A stretch of 64,000 nt of DNA from Variovorax gracilis (GCF_030317115.1 NZ_JASZYF010000021.1:38962-102961); one strand, 5' to 3'; numbered from the stretch's first letter, positions 1-9,305 are shown. The notes: generated by a model not told the origin, from the letters alone. Program-made: numbers and translations.

Positions 1-1370
1 CCGAGGACGAGGCGATCGAGTCCCTGGCGCTGCACTTCGACGCGGGCGGCGATGCCGGGCAAGCGGCGCACTATGCCGAACTTGCCGGCGACAAGGCGCT
101 GGAGGCCTCGGCGCTGGATCGCGCCCGCGCCCTCTACCGCATGGCGTTGGCGGCACTCGACCGGTTGCCGCAAAGCCCTTCGCTGGCGTTGCGCTGGGTG
201 TCCATCGCGCAGAGCCTGGGTCGCGTGACGGTCTTCGATCCAGTGCGCAGCGAAGTGGCCTTGCATGAGCGCGCCGTCGATCTCGCCGAGCGCTACGGCG
301 ATGCCGCGACGGTCGCTCGCGCGCGCCATTGGCTCGCCTACAGCACCTACAGTCTCGGCGACGTGCGCGCGTCCATCGCCCAGGGCGAACAGGCGCTGGC
401 CGAAGCCCGCGAGGCCGGAAACGAGAAGCTGGCCGTGCAGATCGTCGCTGCGCTCGGGGAAGCCCATTGCGCGGTCGCGCAGTACGACCGCGCCGCCGAA
501 CTGCTCGACGAAGCGATCGCCGTCAAGGAGCGGCACCGCGATGGCCGAGAGCTCAATGTCGGCCTGGCTTTCTCGCTGGTCTGTCGCGGTGCCCTGCTGG
601 GCGACCGCGGGCTGTTCGCCCAGGCCGACCAGAGCTTCGATGAGGCGAGGGCCTGCATTGCGGGCGTCACGCACGTGATCGGCGCCTCGGTGCATGGCTG
701 GCGCAGCGCGGTGCTGCTTTGGCAAGGGCGTTGGGTGGAGGCGCGCGAGGCCGCCGACGAATCCGGCCGCATCGCCGAAGCCACGCGCAGCCTGACGCAG
801 TTGTCGGTGGCGCGCGCGATGAGCGCCTATGCCGATTGGATGCTGACGCGCCGACCCGAGCTGCTGCAGATCATCGTCGACGTCACGGCCTGGCTGGACC
901 CGCGCGGAAGCGGCTTGTTCCGCTCCCTCAATCATGGCTGGCTGGCCGAGGGCATGATGCGCCTCGGGCGACGCGACGAGGCCCGTCACTATGCGGCACG
1001 GGCACTGCTTCGGGGCCGGCTCGGCGACTTTCTCGGCACAGCCATGAGCTACCGCGCACTGGCGCGCGCCGCCGCGGCGCAGCGGCCCGAGCGCGTGCCG
1101 CACTACCTGGGCAAGGCCATGAAGATCGCGCGCACGCGCGACTCCGCGCATGAGGTCGCGGTGACGCAACTGTGCACTGCCGAGATCGCCTGGCTCCACC
1201 GCGGCGAACGGTGCAATGCCTTGCTCGTCGAGGCCATGGCTGCGTTCGAGCACATGGGCATGGCATGGCACCTCGCGGAGGCGAGGCGGCTCCAGGCCTC
1301 GATCGAGGCGGACGCACGGGACGAGTCCAGGGCGCCCGAGGCGGCGTTGACTGCCGCCCATCCGCGATAG
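1..1370 (+). CDS. C-terminal part of a TPR-repeat ATPase/cyclase-type regulatory protein (5' end outside window)
   Basis: The reading frame is already open at the first base and runs to a TAG at 1368-1370, so the gene starts outside the window. The visible 455 or so residues are almost wholly alpha-helical, with repeated Ala/Leu-rich helix pairs such as AVDLAERYGDAATVARARHW and ASIAQGEQALAEAREAGNEK, the look of degenerate TPR repeats. The stretch ALHFDAGGDAGQAAHYAELA is typical of the C-terminal half of large AAA-ATPase/TPR proteins, including adenylate-cyclase-like and MalT/LuxR-like regulators, where the repeats sense a ligand or partner. The N-terminal catalytic or DNA-binding part is not visible, so the class cannot be decided. 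The gene converges on the P450/DyP gene with only 4 bp between the stops. Confidence 0.6.
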   Translation, partial: EDEAIESLALHFDAGGDAGQAAHYAELAGDKALEASALDRARALYRMALAALDRLPQSPSLALRWVSIAQSLGRVTVFDPVRSEVALHERAVDLAERYGDAATVARARHWLAYSTYSLGDVRASIAQGEQALAEAREAGNEKLAVQIVAALGEAHCAVAQYDRAAELLDEAIAVKERHRDGRELNVGLAFSLVCRGALLGDRGLFAQADQSFDEARACIAGVTHVIGASVHGWRSAVLLWQGRWVEAREAADESGRIAEATRSLTQLSVARAMSAYADWMLTRRPELLQIIVDVTAWLDPRGSGLFRSLNHGWLAEGMMRLGRRDEARHYAARALLRGRLGDFLGTAMSYRALARAAAAQRPERVPHYLGKAMKIARTRDSAHEVAVTQLCTAEIAWLHRGERCNALLVEAMAAFEHMGMAWHLAEARRLQASIEADARDESRAPEAALTAAHPR

Positions 1371-1374
1371 CAGC

Positions 1375-4300
1375 CTATGCGGGTGCGGGTGCCTTGTTGG
1401 GCGTGAGGATCAACAGCACCGGCGACCCTGTCGGCCGCAGCACACCGGCGTTCAGCAGTCCCGCGATCATGGCCAGCATCACGCCCATGGCCATGTGGTA
1501 GCCGGGGCAGCCGTGGACCGTTTCGTTGGTTTCGTCGGGCCCGTTGCGGCCGAACATCAGGACATCGGGCGCGGCAGGGTCCGTCAGCGCCGAAGCAATG
1601 CCCAGCACGACGCGGTGCTTGTCTTGCTTGTCGATGCCGGTATGGGCATCCACGGGGCAGCGCCACAGCATCTCCGGCACCGGCCGCTTGCGCATGGTGC
1701 CCAGCAACGCCTTGCGCAAGGCGGCGTTGGCCTCGTCGTAGGTGGGGTCGGCGCCGGCGGTCGCCTCGAACAGGGCGTCCTGGAACTGCCAAAGCGTCTC
1801 CTCCTTGATCCAGGTTTCCATCGTGCGGATGAAGTTGCCCTCGACCGTGGGCGGAAAACCCAGCAGCACACCGGCGATGCTGAGGGCAAGGTCGTCGACG
1901 GTCGCGGATGGTGCCAGGCGGGCTTTGATGTCTATGGCCAGCGTTCCCAGTTGGCCGCTGTCCGCCAGCCAGTCCTTCACGGCCTTCAGCACCGATTTGC
2001 CCTGCTCCTTGCCCGCTGCCTTCACGTCGTCGCGTGGCTGCGGCGAGAAGATGTAGCGCGAGGCCGTGGCGAAGTTGCCCGGACAGCGCGGCGTGCCCGC
2101 GTCCACCTCTAGCCGGCCGCCAGGGACCATGTGGGCGCCCTTCGGATCGGGCAGGCCGATCCAGATGCTGCACAGCTTGGCCATCACGCCGTCTCCGAGC
2201 GAGACCAGGTCGATCGGCCGCCGCACCAGGTCATCCGCGATCGGCGAGGGCAGGTCGGGGAATTTGGCGAGTGCGCCCTTCACGACCTTCATCGTCAGCT
2301 CGTAGGCCGCCTGTTCGCTGATGTTCAGAATGGCGTCGTTGAGCGGCAACTGGCTGTCGCGTGCCGGTCCGGGGTCCATGCCGAGCAGATTGAGGCCGAT
2401 CGACGCCGTCATGCGGTCGCCATAACCCTCCACCGAGTAGTGGGTGCCATCGTCCTTCATGGCCGCCACGACCTCGTCGCAGGTGCCGAGCAGGTGGCCG
2501 TAGGGCGTGTCCTGTGGCGACGTCGTGATGCCGCCGCGCACCAGCTCCCACGCCTTCGGCGCGCGATCCGGGTCGTCGAGCTGCTGGCGCACCTCGTCGC
2601 GCTCGGCCTCCTCGATTTCTGCCGGCGTGGGGCCGGGCGCGCGCGGGCGTGGAGCGGCGGTCGGCAGCTCGGCATGGTAGGCGGCCAGCGTCTTCAACAC
2701 CGGCAACGACGGCACGAATACATAGAGGCCCCATTCCAGATGCGCGAGCGGCTTGTGATCGAAATCGAAGCGGACCACGTTGCCTCTGTCGTCTACGTAG
2801 CGAAAGGTGTTCTTCTCGCCGACTTGCGGCACCCGCAGGAACGGGTCGGCCTGCGCCGAGCCCACGCCGCTGCTGTTGGCGCCTGTGATCCAGCCCTGAA
2901 GGGTCTCGAACTGCTCCGAGAGGCTGGCGCAGTAGGCCATGAAGACCGAGCCGCGCTCCGCGTCGGGCTGCTCCGGCAGCTTGGGCCCGTACGACATGCC
3001 GCGGCGAAAGATGCGCGGCATGTACGAGCGCCCGTCGCGCGGGTTGGCTCGCCGGACGTGCGACTGAAACGGACACTTGTCGCTCGCGGAGTCGTAGTTG
3101 AATTCGTTCGGCCCGGCACCGGCGGGAAGCGGCACCAGGGCCGTACCATCCCGGTTGCGGCCCATCATCCGGGTCTGCAGTTCGTCGCGCTCGGCGTCGT
3201 CCGCGAGCCTCGACATCGCGGCGTTCAGGGTGTCGATGTTCTGGCGCATCTTGCGCACCACCAGGAAAGTGCCATTCATCTTCAGGGGATCGAGCGCAGG
3301 GTTCTCGGCATCGCCACGGCCGGTGGCGTGACCCAGCAACAGTTCCCCCGGCCTCACACGATCGTCGAACGCCAGCGGCGGATTGGCTGGCAGCGCTCCC
3401 GTGTAGATCTTCGGCTGGCTGACGCCGTCTACAAAGTTGAGGTGACCGGTGACCTCCCCCTTGTCATTGCGGTAGCTGCGGGTCGGCTGCACGGCCAGCA
3501 CACGCAGACCGCTGCCTGTCGCATTCAGCGCATCCACCTCTGCCTTCAGCAGCGGATGCAGGTCGGCCGACGCGTTGGCCGGGTCGGCCAGGCGCATTTG
3601 CACGAGCACGTGCACCGCCTTGATATCAACCCGGCGCCCGGTCGCCTCCATGCCCCAGCGCAACGGCCGGCGCCAGCGGTCTGGATGGTTGGCGCGCACG
3701 TCGCCGAGCAAGGAGCACCGCGCCTCCATGCCCTCGACGAACTCCTGCGGCAAGCCGTTCAGGCGCGAGGCGGCGATGCCGAGCGCGGCCAGCCCTGCGT
3801 GCGTGAAGCCGATCATGAAGGCGATGCCGTTGGGCACCAGCGGGCCGCAGCGAGGCTCGAGGGCCTGGAGCGCGGTGCACGCGTGGCCGGCGTTCGAGAC
3901 GCGCAGCAGCACCACGCAGCCGTGCGTGACAGGCTCGTTGGTGGCAAGGATGTGACCCTGGAGCAATGTGGGGTCGTAGCGCACGGCGGGGGGAGGCGGC
4001 GGGGGCGGGGGCACGGTCGCGGCACCCATCGAGGGCGCCTTGCCCGCGAGCCAGTCCAACTGATCGCGGTACAGCTCCAGTTCCTTGTTGACCTCGGCCC
4101 ATTCCTTGTAGTTCCGCTCGCCGTCCTTGCGTTTGTCCAGCCGCATCTTCAATTCGATGGAACCCTGCAGGATCGATTGAGCAAAGCGGCGCAGCGTGGC
4201 GTTGTCGCCGTTGCCGGACGGGAAGTAAGTCGACAGCCGGTACAAACCGGCGAGCGTGCGCAATGGCAGCACCAGCGTGCCCTTGACGTCCTTCTCTGCC

Positions 4301-4938
4301 CGCTCCAGCGCCGATTCTTTCGCCTTCGCCGACGAAGGCAGGGCCACCCGGGCGATCGCCGCATCGGCACCGGGCGTATGGCCCTTTTCGCGCTGTACCC
4401 TTTCAACCTCCGCCAGGTAGTCCTGATCGCCAAGCGGCATCACCGAATCGGCATAGAAGGTGCCGCCCGCCACCTCGTTGCGACGCACCCAGGCGCAGTA
4501 GTCCTCGTAGGTGGATGTGAGGGAGCCGGGGTAGCCGTCGCAGTGGCAGAACAACAGGTCGAGCAAGGCGCCCAGATCGCGGTAGATCACCCGCATGTAG
4601 GGTTCCCAGCCGCCATCGAAGGTCACGTTGAGCGACAGGCGCCAGGTGCCGCCGTCGGGCTGCTGATCGTCCGGCAACTCGGGGACGGGCGGCACGATGG
4701 CGTAGCGGAAGTGGTCGATGATGCCGAACTGCCCCACCGAATCCGGGAACACAGGCTGCAGCAGTTCCGACTCGCGCACGTTCTGCCGCGCCGAGAACAG
4801 CGCATCGAGCACCTTGCGCAATCGTTCGAGATAGCTGATGGGCTCGAACCCGATCACCATGCCTTGCTTGACCGGCGCCAGCACCGACAGGTTGGTGATG
4901 CCGCCCAGGACGGTGCTTCGCTTTTTCATCTGCGCCAT
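1375..4938 (-). CDS. DyP-type peroxidase / cytochrome P450 fusion protein
   Basis: The 1187-residue protein joins two haem enzymes. After an N-terminal region of about 310 residues and a run of eight prolines comes a dye-decolourising-peroxidase-like part. It has the catalytic-Asp motif as NFVDG near residue 503, then the His-containing CPFQSHVRRANPR and RRGMSYG blocks. From about residue 800 a P450-like domain follows, with the haem-ligand loop MFGRN...VHGCPGYHMAMG near 1131-1150; its Cys would bind the haem iron. The start was set at the ATG with GAGGAG seven bases upstream; a longer frame exists but has no ribosome site. Fusions of this sort occur in proteobacteria, but the substrate is unknown. 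The gene lies outside the island, and its 5' side faces the tRNA-Phe remnant. Confidence 0.85.
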   Translation of the reverse strand: MAQMKKRSTVLGGITNLSVLAPVKQGMVIGFEPISYLERLRKVLDALFSARQNVRESELLQPVFPDSVGQFGIIDHFRYAIVPPVPELPDDQQPDGGTWRLSLNVTFDGGWEPYMRVIYRDLGALLDLLFCHCDGYPGSLTSTYEDYCAWVRRNEVAGGTFYADSVMPLGDQDYLAEVERVQREKGHTPGADAAIARVALPSSAKAKESALERAEKDVKGTLVLPLRTLAGLYRLSTYFPSGNGDNATLRRFAQSILQGSIELKMRLDKRKDGERNYKEWAEVNKELELYRDQLDWLAGKAPSMGAATVPPPPPPPPAVRYDPTLLQGHILATNEPVTHGCVVLLRVSNAGHACTALQALEPRCGPLVPNGIAFMIGFTHAGLAALGIAASRLNGLPQEFVEGMEARCSLLGDVRANHPDRWRRPLRWGMEATGRRVDIKAVHVLVQMRLADPANASADLHPLLKAEVDALNATGSGLRVLAVQPTRSYRNDKGEVTGHLNFVDGVSQPKIYTGALPANPPLAFDDRVRPGELLLGHATGRGDAENPALDPLKMNGTFLVVRKMRQNIDTLNAAMSRLADDAERDELQTRMMGRNRDGTALVPLPAGAGPNEFNYDSASDKCPFQSHVRRANPRDGRSYMPRIFRRGMSYGPKLPEQPDAERGSVFMAYCASLSEQFETLQGWITGANSSGVGSAQADPFLRVPQVGEKNTFRYVDDRGNVVRFDFDHKPLAHLEWGLYVFVPSLPVLKTLAAYHAELPTAAPRPRAPGPTPAEIEEAERDEVRQQLDDPDRAPKAWELVRGGITTSPQDTPYGHLLGTCDEVVAAMKDDGTHYSVEGYGDRMTASIGLNLLGMDPGPARDSQLPLNDAILNISEQAAYELTMKVVKGALAKFPDLPSPIADDLVRRPIDLVSLGDGVMAKLCSIWIGLPDPKGAHMVPGGRLEVDAGTPRCPGNFATASRYIFSPQPRDDVKAAGKEQGKSVLKAVKDWLADSGQLGTLAIDIKARLAPSATVDDLALSIAGVLLGFPPTVEGNFIRTMETWIKEETLWQFQDALFEATAGADPTYDEANAALRKALLGTMRKRPVPEMLWRCPVDAHTGIDKQDKHRVVLGIASALTDPAAPDVLMFGRNGPDETNETVHGCPGYHMAMGVMLAMIAGLLNAGVLRPTGSPVLLILTPNKAPAPA

Positions 4939-5217
4939 GTCCACGCTCCTCGTTGTGCGCCGCCTCGCCGAAGTGACAGTTGGCATTGGCAGTACTTGGC
5001 CCCCTCGAGCCACACGCTTCTATTGATCCATGCTTGCCGACGCGATGGCGTGGGGCCATCCGCCGGGATGTGGAGTCGTGATGTTGAGCATGGAAGCCTC
5101 GGACTGCACCCTCAATCGGATGGATGGAGATCGTTTCTGCCGATCAACGCGCGGCGATATCAGACCGGTTCGACCGAACCCGCGAGTTGTCCCATCTACA
5201 GCGCTGATGACCCAAAC

Positions 5218-5252
5218 AAAAAGCCCGCTACCAATCTGATAGCGGGCTTTTT
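5218..5252 (-). terminator. Rho-independent terminator, probably the ancestral tRNA-Phe terminator
   Basis: A perfect 13-bp inverted repeat (AAAAAGCCCGCTA / TAGCGGGCTTTTT) encloses a 9-base loop, with A/T runs on both sides, so it could act in both directions. It lies 20 bases beyond the tRNA-Phe remnant, where the terminator of the uninterrupted tRNA gene would have been before the island inserted. Confidence 0.75.
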
Positions 5253-5271
5253 GTCCCTTGCGGGTCTTGTT

Positions 5272-5318
5272 CTGGTGGCCTGGGGCGGAATCGAACCACC
5301 GACACGCGGATTTTCAAT
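5272..5318. other. Left attachment site (partial tRNA-Phe copy)
   Basis: These 47 bases are identical to 45698-45744 and correspond to the CCA end, acceptor 3' strand, T-arm, variable loop and part of the anticodon stem of tRNA-Phe. Identity stops after TTTTCAAT: here GC follows, in the intact tRNA CC. The 5' half of the tRNA is missing, so this copy is a scar of integration and not a functional tRNA. Confidence 0.92.
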
Positions 5319-5415
5319 GCCAATCCTGGGTGTCAGTGAACTGCTTTCCTCACACAACTACTAACAAAATCAAGCACTTAGAGGAAAGTGAACAGCAACT
5401 AACGTCTGTCAATTT

Positions 5416-5468
5416 GCACTCGTTCGCACTCGTTTCCCATCGCCATTGACAGAAAAGCTGCCAGAAAT
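5416..5468. repeat. Possible integrase arm-type repeats at left island end
   Basis: Two direct copies of GCACTCGTT lie at 5416-5424 and 5426-5434. They are followed by ATTGACAGAAAA at 5445-5456 and GCCAGAAA at 5460-5467. The latter two words recur next to the other island end, as GCCAGAAA at 45601 and ATTGACAGAAAA at 45610-45621. Repeats flanking the core sites at both ends are what arm-binding sites for a tyrosine recombinase or its excisionase look like; binding itself is inferred. Confidence 0.4.
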
Positions 5469-5547
5469 CCAAGCGATGCAGTCATTGTAGCGATACGCTT
5501 CACCGCGGCCTACGCCGCGCAAGACAAGCTCGATGCGCCACGGCAGC

Positions 5548-6996
5548 TCAGGAAGGCAAGTCGAAGGGGACCATCTGCTCGGGAACGGGCGCACGCCCCC
5601 GCGCCGCAGATGGAGAAATTCCGTGACGAATAAGAATCAGTTCAGCCGTTTTGGGTGCGACCGGCGACATCGATGGAAACGCCGCCTTGAGGTGAACGGT
5701 ATGAGAGTAACCAAAACATGCGCCGGGCGTGCTGCACTTGTGACCGTTCGGGGGCCTGATAGACGTGATTTCATACCCGCGATGAATGTGCCAGCCCGTC
5801 ACCGTCCTCGAGGCTGTGACAAGCTCCTCGAGCAGTAGCACCAGAAATCGGTTGAGCGCGTAGGCGTATCCCGGAGTCGCCTCTTTGACTACCCACGTGA
5901 CGTGCAGGCGCTTTGCCATAACTTCGGGGCGGAACACAGCCCGAAGTAACGCGTGCAGGTTGCTATGGGACATTTTCCACGACGCAACCAGCTTGGACAC
6001 CGCTGCCTCGATGGCCTTGTGCCACGCTTCTAGTTCCCCCGGCACACCCTTGTTTGACTTCCATGCATGTGCTCTTCGCGCCTTGTCCTCCGCAGCCAAA
6101 ATGTCGGCCCGCAACCATTCGGGTTGCAAATCGAAAGTAGGTGATAGCTCGCGCCCGCGCGTTTCCAGCTTTTCGAAGAGTTCTTTGCCGAACCATCCTG
6201 TGAGTGCGCGCTGGACGTCCTGCATCGCGCCATCACCCCCGCCGGAGATGAGGACCCCGTTCAACACCTTGGGTAACGGCAAATGACCGTCCGAGAGATT
6301 GTCGTTGTCGAACCAGAATCGGTGACCTGAGAAGCCGCCCCAACTTCCCGGAGGTGGAAAGTCACTCGTCAACTCGTCGCCAAACCCGTAGCAGCGCACC
6401 ACTACAGCGAATCGTTCGGTCGTGTCGGTTGCGGACTTCCAGGGTCCCGAAACGTCTACACCTGCTTTCGGACTCAGGTCAGTAATTCCCGCAAAAAAGG
6501 GGTCAGCGTTCTCTGGCGGTCGAACGGTCACCTTCCCTCGGCCCATTTGCCCTGCACGGTGGGCCGTCCAATCCTGGAATTCTTTCATGAAGGAGTTCGC
6601 CAAGGCACTGCCAGGACCGACGGTCTGCGGAAGGACAGCGCTGCGCATTCCGAATGGGAACACACCCTTAGTCCAGTGCGCATGAGGCCAGTCGTATTCA
6701 GTCGGGTCCACCCGACGAAAGGACGCTTGCAGCAGAGTAGAAAATGGCGCTGCGTCCTTCTCAATGACCGTCACATTCACACCGCCTTCGGCCGCAGTCA
6801 TGGCGACCGTCATCCCAGCAGCTCCGCCGCCTAAGACAAGCAACTTTGACGCGGACGAAAGGATGCCTTCATCGAGAAGCCCCTGAGCGAGCAGCGTGGC
6901 ACGCAGCAACTGGTCGCGAACGTTCCCCGTTCGAAGACTCGTTAAGTCAAAGACCCTCGGAGAAACACGATGGTACGCGAGTGCCTGGTTCGGCAT
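5548..6996 (-). CDS. FAD/NAD(P)-binding oxidoreductase-like protein
   Basis: This is a 482-residue protein. A Rossmann dinucleotide-binding motif near residue 53, LLVLGGGAAGMTVAM, ends in the acidic residue of VIEKD, the typical FAD/NAD(P)-binding fold. A second glycine-rich segment, GVLISGGGDGAMQDVQRAL, lies near residues 247-265 and could bind a second nucleotide. The last 60 residues carry ELILIRHG, which is not part of the Rossmann core. The start ATG has GGGAGGG a few bases upstream. The gene follows the 121-aa gene at 7062-7427 with a 65-bp gap and is probably co-transcribed with it. Substrate and role are unknown; placement at the island edge among defence genes suggests, but does not show, a defence role. 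Confidence 0.7.
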   Translation of the reverse strand: MPNQALAYHRVSPRVFDLTSLRTGNVRDQLLRATLLAQGLLDEGILSSASKLLVLGGGAAGMTVAMTAAEGGVNVTVIEKDAAPFSTLLQASFRRVDPTEYDWPHAHWTKGVFPFGMRSAVLPQTVGPGSALANSFMKEFQDWTAHRAGQMGRGKVTVRPPENADPFFAGITDLSPKAGVDVSGPWKSATDTTERFAVVVRCYGFGDELTSDFPPPGSWGGFSGHRFWFDNDNLSDGHLPLPKVLNGVLISGGGDGAMQDVQRALTGWFGKELFEKLETRGRELSPTFDLQPEWLRADILAAEDKARRAHAWKSNKGVPGELEAWHKAIEAAVSKLVASWKMSHSNLHALLRAVFRPEVMAKRLHVTWVVKEATPGYAYALNRFLVLLLEELVTASRTVTGWHIHRGYEITSIRPPNGHKCSTPGACFGYSHTVHLKAAFPSMSPVAPKTAELILIRHGISPSAARGRAPVPEQMVPFDLPS

Positions 6997-7061
6997 TCGA
7001 CCCTCCCATATGCGGTGTTCGCCGAAGCGAAGCTTTTTTTATGAGCGCGCTGTGCGGGGGA

Positions 7062-7427
7062 CTAGATGAGCCCGCGTCTCGTTTCACGACGATTTGTCCA
7101 GTACCAATTGATGTACTGCTCTGCCCCGGCTTTCAAGCTTTCCGAGTTGCTCCTGTGCAGCCCGATTTGGCGTGCTGCCAGCTTGGCGGGTGTCGGCTCT
7201 AGGTCTCTGACGACCGCGTCTCGAGGGAAGACAATCACGCCGCTTGGAACTTTGTCTTCGCGCATCTGCTTTTCGAGGTCAGACGCTGCGGCCTCAAGGC
7301 CTTCGAGCTCAGGCAGCAAGGCAACATCCAACCCATCGATGCGCAAAATCGAAACGGACGAGGTCTGCCCACGGGCCGGCTCAGCACGAGGGGGCTCTTC
7401 AGGCAGCAGGTCGTAAACCTCAGGCAT
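7062..7427 (-). CDS. Hypothetical 121-aa protein paired with the FAD-binding protein
   Basis: I do not recognise a family. The protein starts MPEVYDLLPEEPP and has a charged helical middle (ELEGLEAAASDLEKQMREDK), then SGVIVFPRDAVVRDLEPTPAKLAARQIGLHRSN and a basic tail (NWYWTNRRETRRG). The start was chosen because GAGGAG lies seven bases before this ATG; an upstream in-frame extension lacks such a site. It is the first gene of a likely two-gene minus-strand unit with the FAD/NAD(P)-binding gene downstream, which suggests a partner or regulator role. Confidence 0.55.
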   Translation of the reverse strand: MPEVYDLLPEEPPRAEPARGQTSSVSILRIDGLDVALLPELEGLEAAASDLEKQMREDKVPSGVIVFPRDAVVRDLEPTPAKLAARQIGLHRSNSESLKAGAEQYINWYWTNRRETRRGLI

Positions 7428-7991
7428 TTGGACACTCCTCACTAGCAGCGCCGTGATTTCACCGCACAGTACGGGCAGCGCCGCCCGCACACGGTAGGAC
7501 TTTCCCGCACATCAACGTAATACTTTCGTATTCGCGGAGGGCTGACAACCACATTCTAAGCCTTGACGATGAACGCGTGCCATGCTAGCCAATTTTCAGG
7601 CAGGAGAAGGAAGGAAGTCACAGGAGAATGGCCCCAAAATGGGGCAGCTCAAGGGGAGTTGGGCTATCCACGCAATCATCGTGCCCCCCTCGAACATCCC
7701 ACGCGCCCGGCAACGCAGGCTGTTTAGGGCGATGGTCCGACGCTCTGTGTGTCCCCTGACGCATCTAAAGCTCCTACACCGACGGTCGGCGCTAGGCGCG
7801 GGCACCGGGGTTTGCGCAAGGAATCGCTTGGAACTCCCACCCCGGGAGCTGGAAGGAGCAGGGCGGGCGAACAATCCTTGGGATACCCGGCATTCCCGCG
7901 GGCAGCAGACTCACGGGCAGCGCTTGAGCGAGCTGCGGCCAATGGGCGCCGCGAATCGCTCGACCTCTGACCTTGCTCGCGGAGCCACGCC
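7428..7991. other. Divergent intergenic region without recognisable gene
   Basis: This 564-bp stretch separates two divergent genes and should hold both promoters. No open frame here has a good ribosome site or protein-like composition. The only structure noted is a short hairpin GCCCC-AAAAT-GGGGC at 7631-7645, without a T-run. Confidence 0.4.
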
Positions 7992-9149
7992 ATGGAAATA
8001 TCGCGCGAAGACCTTTACCGACGCGTCTGGGAGACGCCCCTCACCAGGCTCGCCGCGGAGTGGGGACTTACCGATGTCGGGCTCGCCAAGCTTTGCCGCC
8101 GCCACAACATCCCGACCCCACCGGTTGGTCATTGGACCAAGGTCGCTCACGGCAAAGGCGTGATGCGGCCGGCGCTGCCCGAAGCGAATGAAACCACGGT
8201 GGCGCTCAGCACGGCCCCCGCACCGCCATCCACAGGTGCGGCGGTCGTTGCCGAGGAATTCCCGGACTTGAAGATTGTTGTGAGGCAGGACTTGAGCAAC
8301 CTCGCACCGGTTGCCGCCGCCACCTTCGTGAGCTTGCTGAAGACGAAGACTGCGGACTCAGGACTCGTGTTCTCCGGCGGTCCGAAGTTGGCGTCGTGCA
8401 GCTTGAGTCGGGCGACGGTCGAGCGCGCCGTGCGCCTCTTGGATGCCATCGAGCGCGCGCTGCCGGCGGTGAACGCAAAGTTCGTTCATGCCAAAGATGC
8501 CGGGCGTCTCAGCGTGGAGGTCGACGGCGAGAAAGTGACCTTTTCGCTCGACGAGAAGTTCAAGCGCACGGAACACGTCACACAAGACCCTCGGTATCCC
8601 TCTCTGAAGAATCGCGACTACACGTATGAGTTTTCCGGCGACCTCAAGGTGTCCATCGACGGTTACTACGACGGCAGGAAGACCTGGTCAGACGGTTCGC
8701 GTGCGCGGCTGGACGACAAACTCACGGAAGTCATCCTCGGGTTGGTAGCAGCCGCTAGGTCGATGCGAGCGCGACGAGAAGAGCGCGAAGCGCAGCGCCT
8801 TCGGTGGGAGGAGGTCGCGAAGATTCGGGCGCGCGAAGCGGAGGAAGAGCGCCGACTGCTCGCGTTTCGAAGCAAGTTCGCGAACGAGGCCGCCGCGTGG
8901 GTGCGACACCGCGAAGCCCAGGAGTACTTGGCGTTTTTACAACGCTCGCTCAGCGATGGGCAACCCGAAGTGGCGCTTCCGGAGGCAAGCACTGCCTGGC
9001 TCGGTGTAGCACAGCGGGCTGTAGCTGAGCTCGACCCGTCCGCGCATCGCCTGCATCTGCTGCGCACCGGTTACTCCCCGAGTTCTTGGGAGGCGCCCTT
9101 TGGCGGCGTGATTGTCAAGGAATCAGCTAGAGGCTCGCCTGCGGCGTGA
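7992..9149 (+). CDS. Hypothetical protein with N-terminal HTH-like segment and coiled coil
   Basis: This is a 385-residue protein. The first 60 residues (SREDLYRRVWETPLTRLAAE, then LAKLCRRHNIPTPPVGHW) look like a winged or simple helix-turn-helix seen in a family of hypothetical proteins common on proteobacterial islands. A mixed alpha/beta middle follows. Residues of about 245-300 are a strongly charged coiled coil rich in Arg and Glu (RREEREAQRLRWEEVAKIRA). The start ATG has GGAG with seven bases spacing. The gene stands alone, with its own upstream region. Function is unknown; DNA binding is plausible from the N-terminus only. Confidence 0.65.
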   Translation: MEISREDLYRRVWETPLTRLAAEWGLTDVGLAKLCRRHNIPTPPVGHWTKVAHGKGVMRPALPEANETTVALSTAPAPPSTGAAVVAEEFPDLKIVVRQDLSNLAPVAAATFVSLLKTKTADSGLVFSGGPKLASCSLSRATVERAVRLLDAIERALPAVNAKFVHAKDAGRLSVEVDGEKVTFSLDEKFKRTEHVTQDPRYPSLKNRDYTYEFSGDLKVSIDGYYDGRKTWSDGSRARLDDKLTEVILGLVAAARSMRARREEREAQRLRWEEVAKIRAREAEEERRLLAFRSKFANEAAAWVRHREAQEYLAFLQRSLSDGQPEVALPEASTAWLGVAQRAVAELDPSAHRLHLLRTGYSPSSWEAPFGGVIVKESARGSPAA

Positions 9150-9305
9150 TTGACGACGGACTGTTCTCACCGTTCTTCGTTGGAAAGACGGTTGGCTTGC
9201 GCGCATTTGCGTCTAGGCCGCCCGAATCTAAAAGATGCTTCTACACGAACGGCACCGGCAGCAATGTCCGGCCGACAACCACCCAATCCGCACTGAAAGC
9301 ACCCC

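Noticed and set aside
5272..5347. Second tRNA-Phe gene at the left island end
   Set aside because: Only the 3' half matches; after 5318 the sequence diverges and no cloverleaf can form.
2131..5364. Very long open frame antisense to the DyP/P450 gene
   Set aside because: Arises from the GC-rich codon pattern of the real gene; its translation is Arg/His/Val-rich with no domain motifs.
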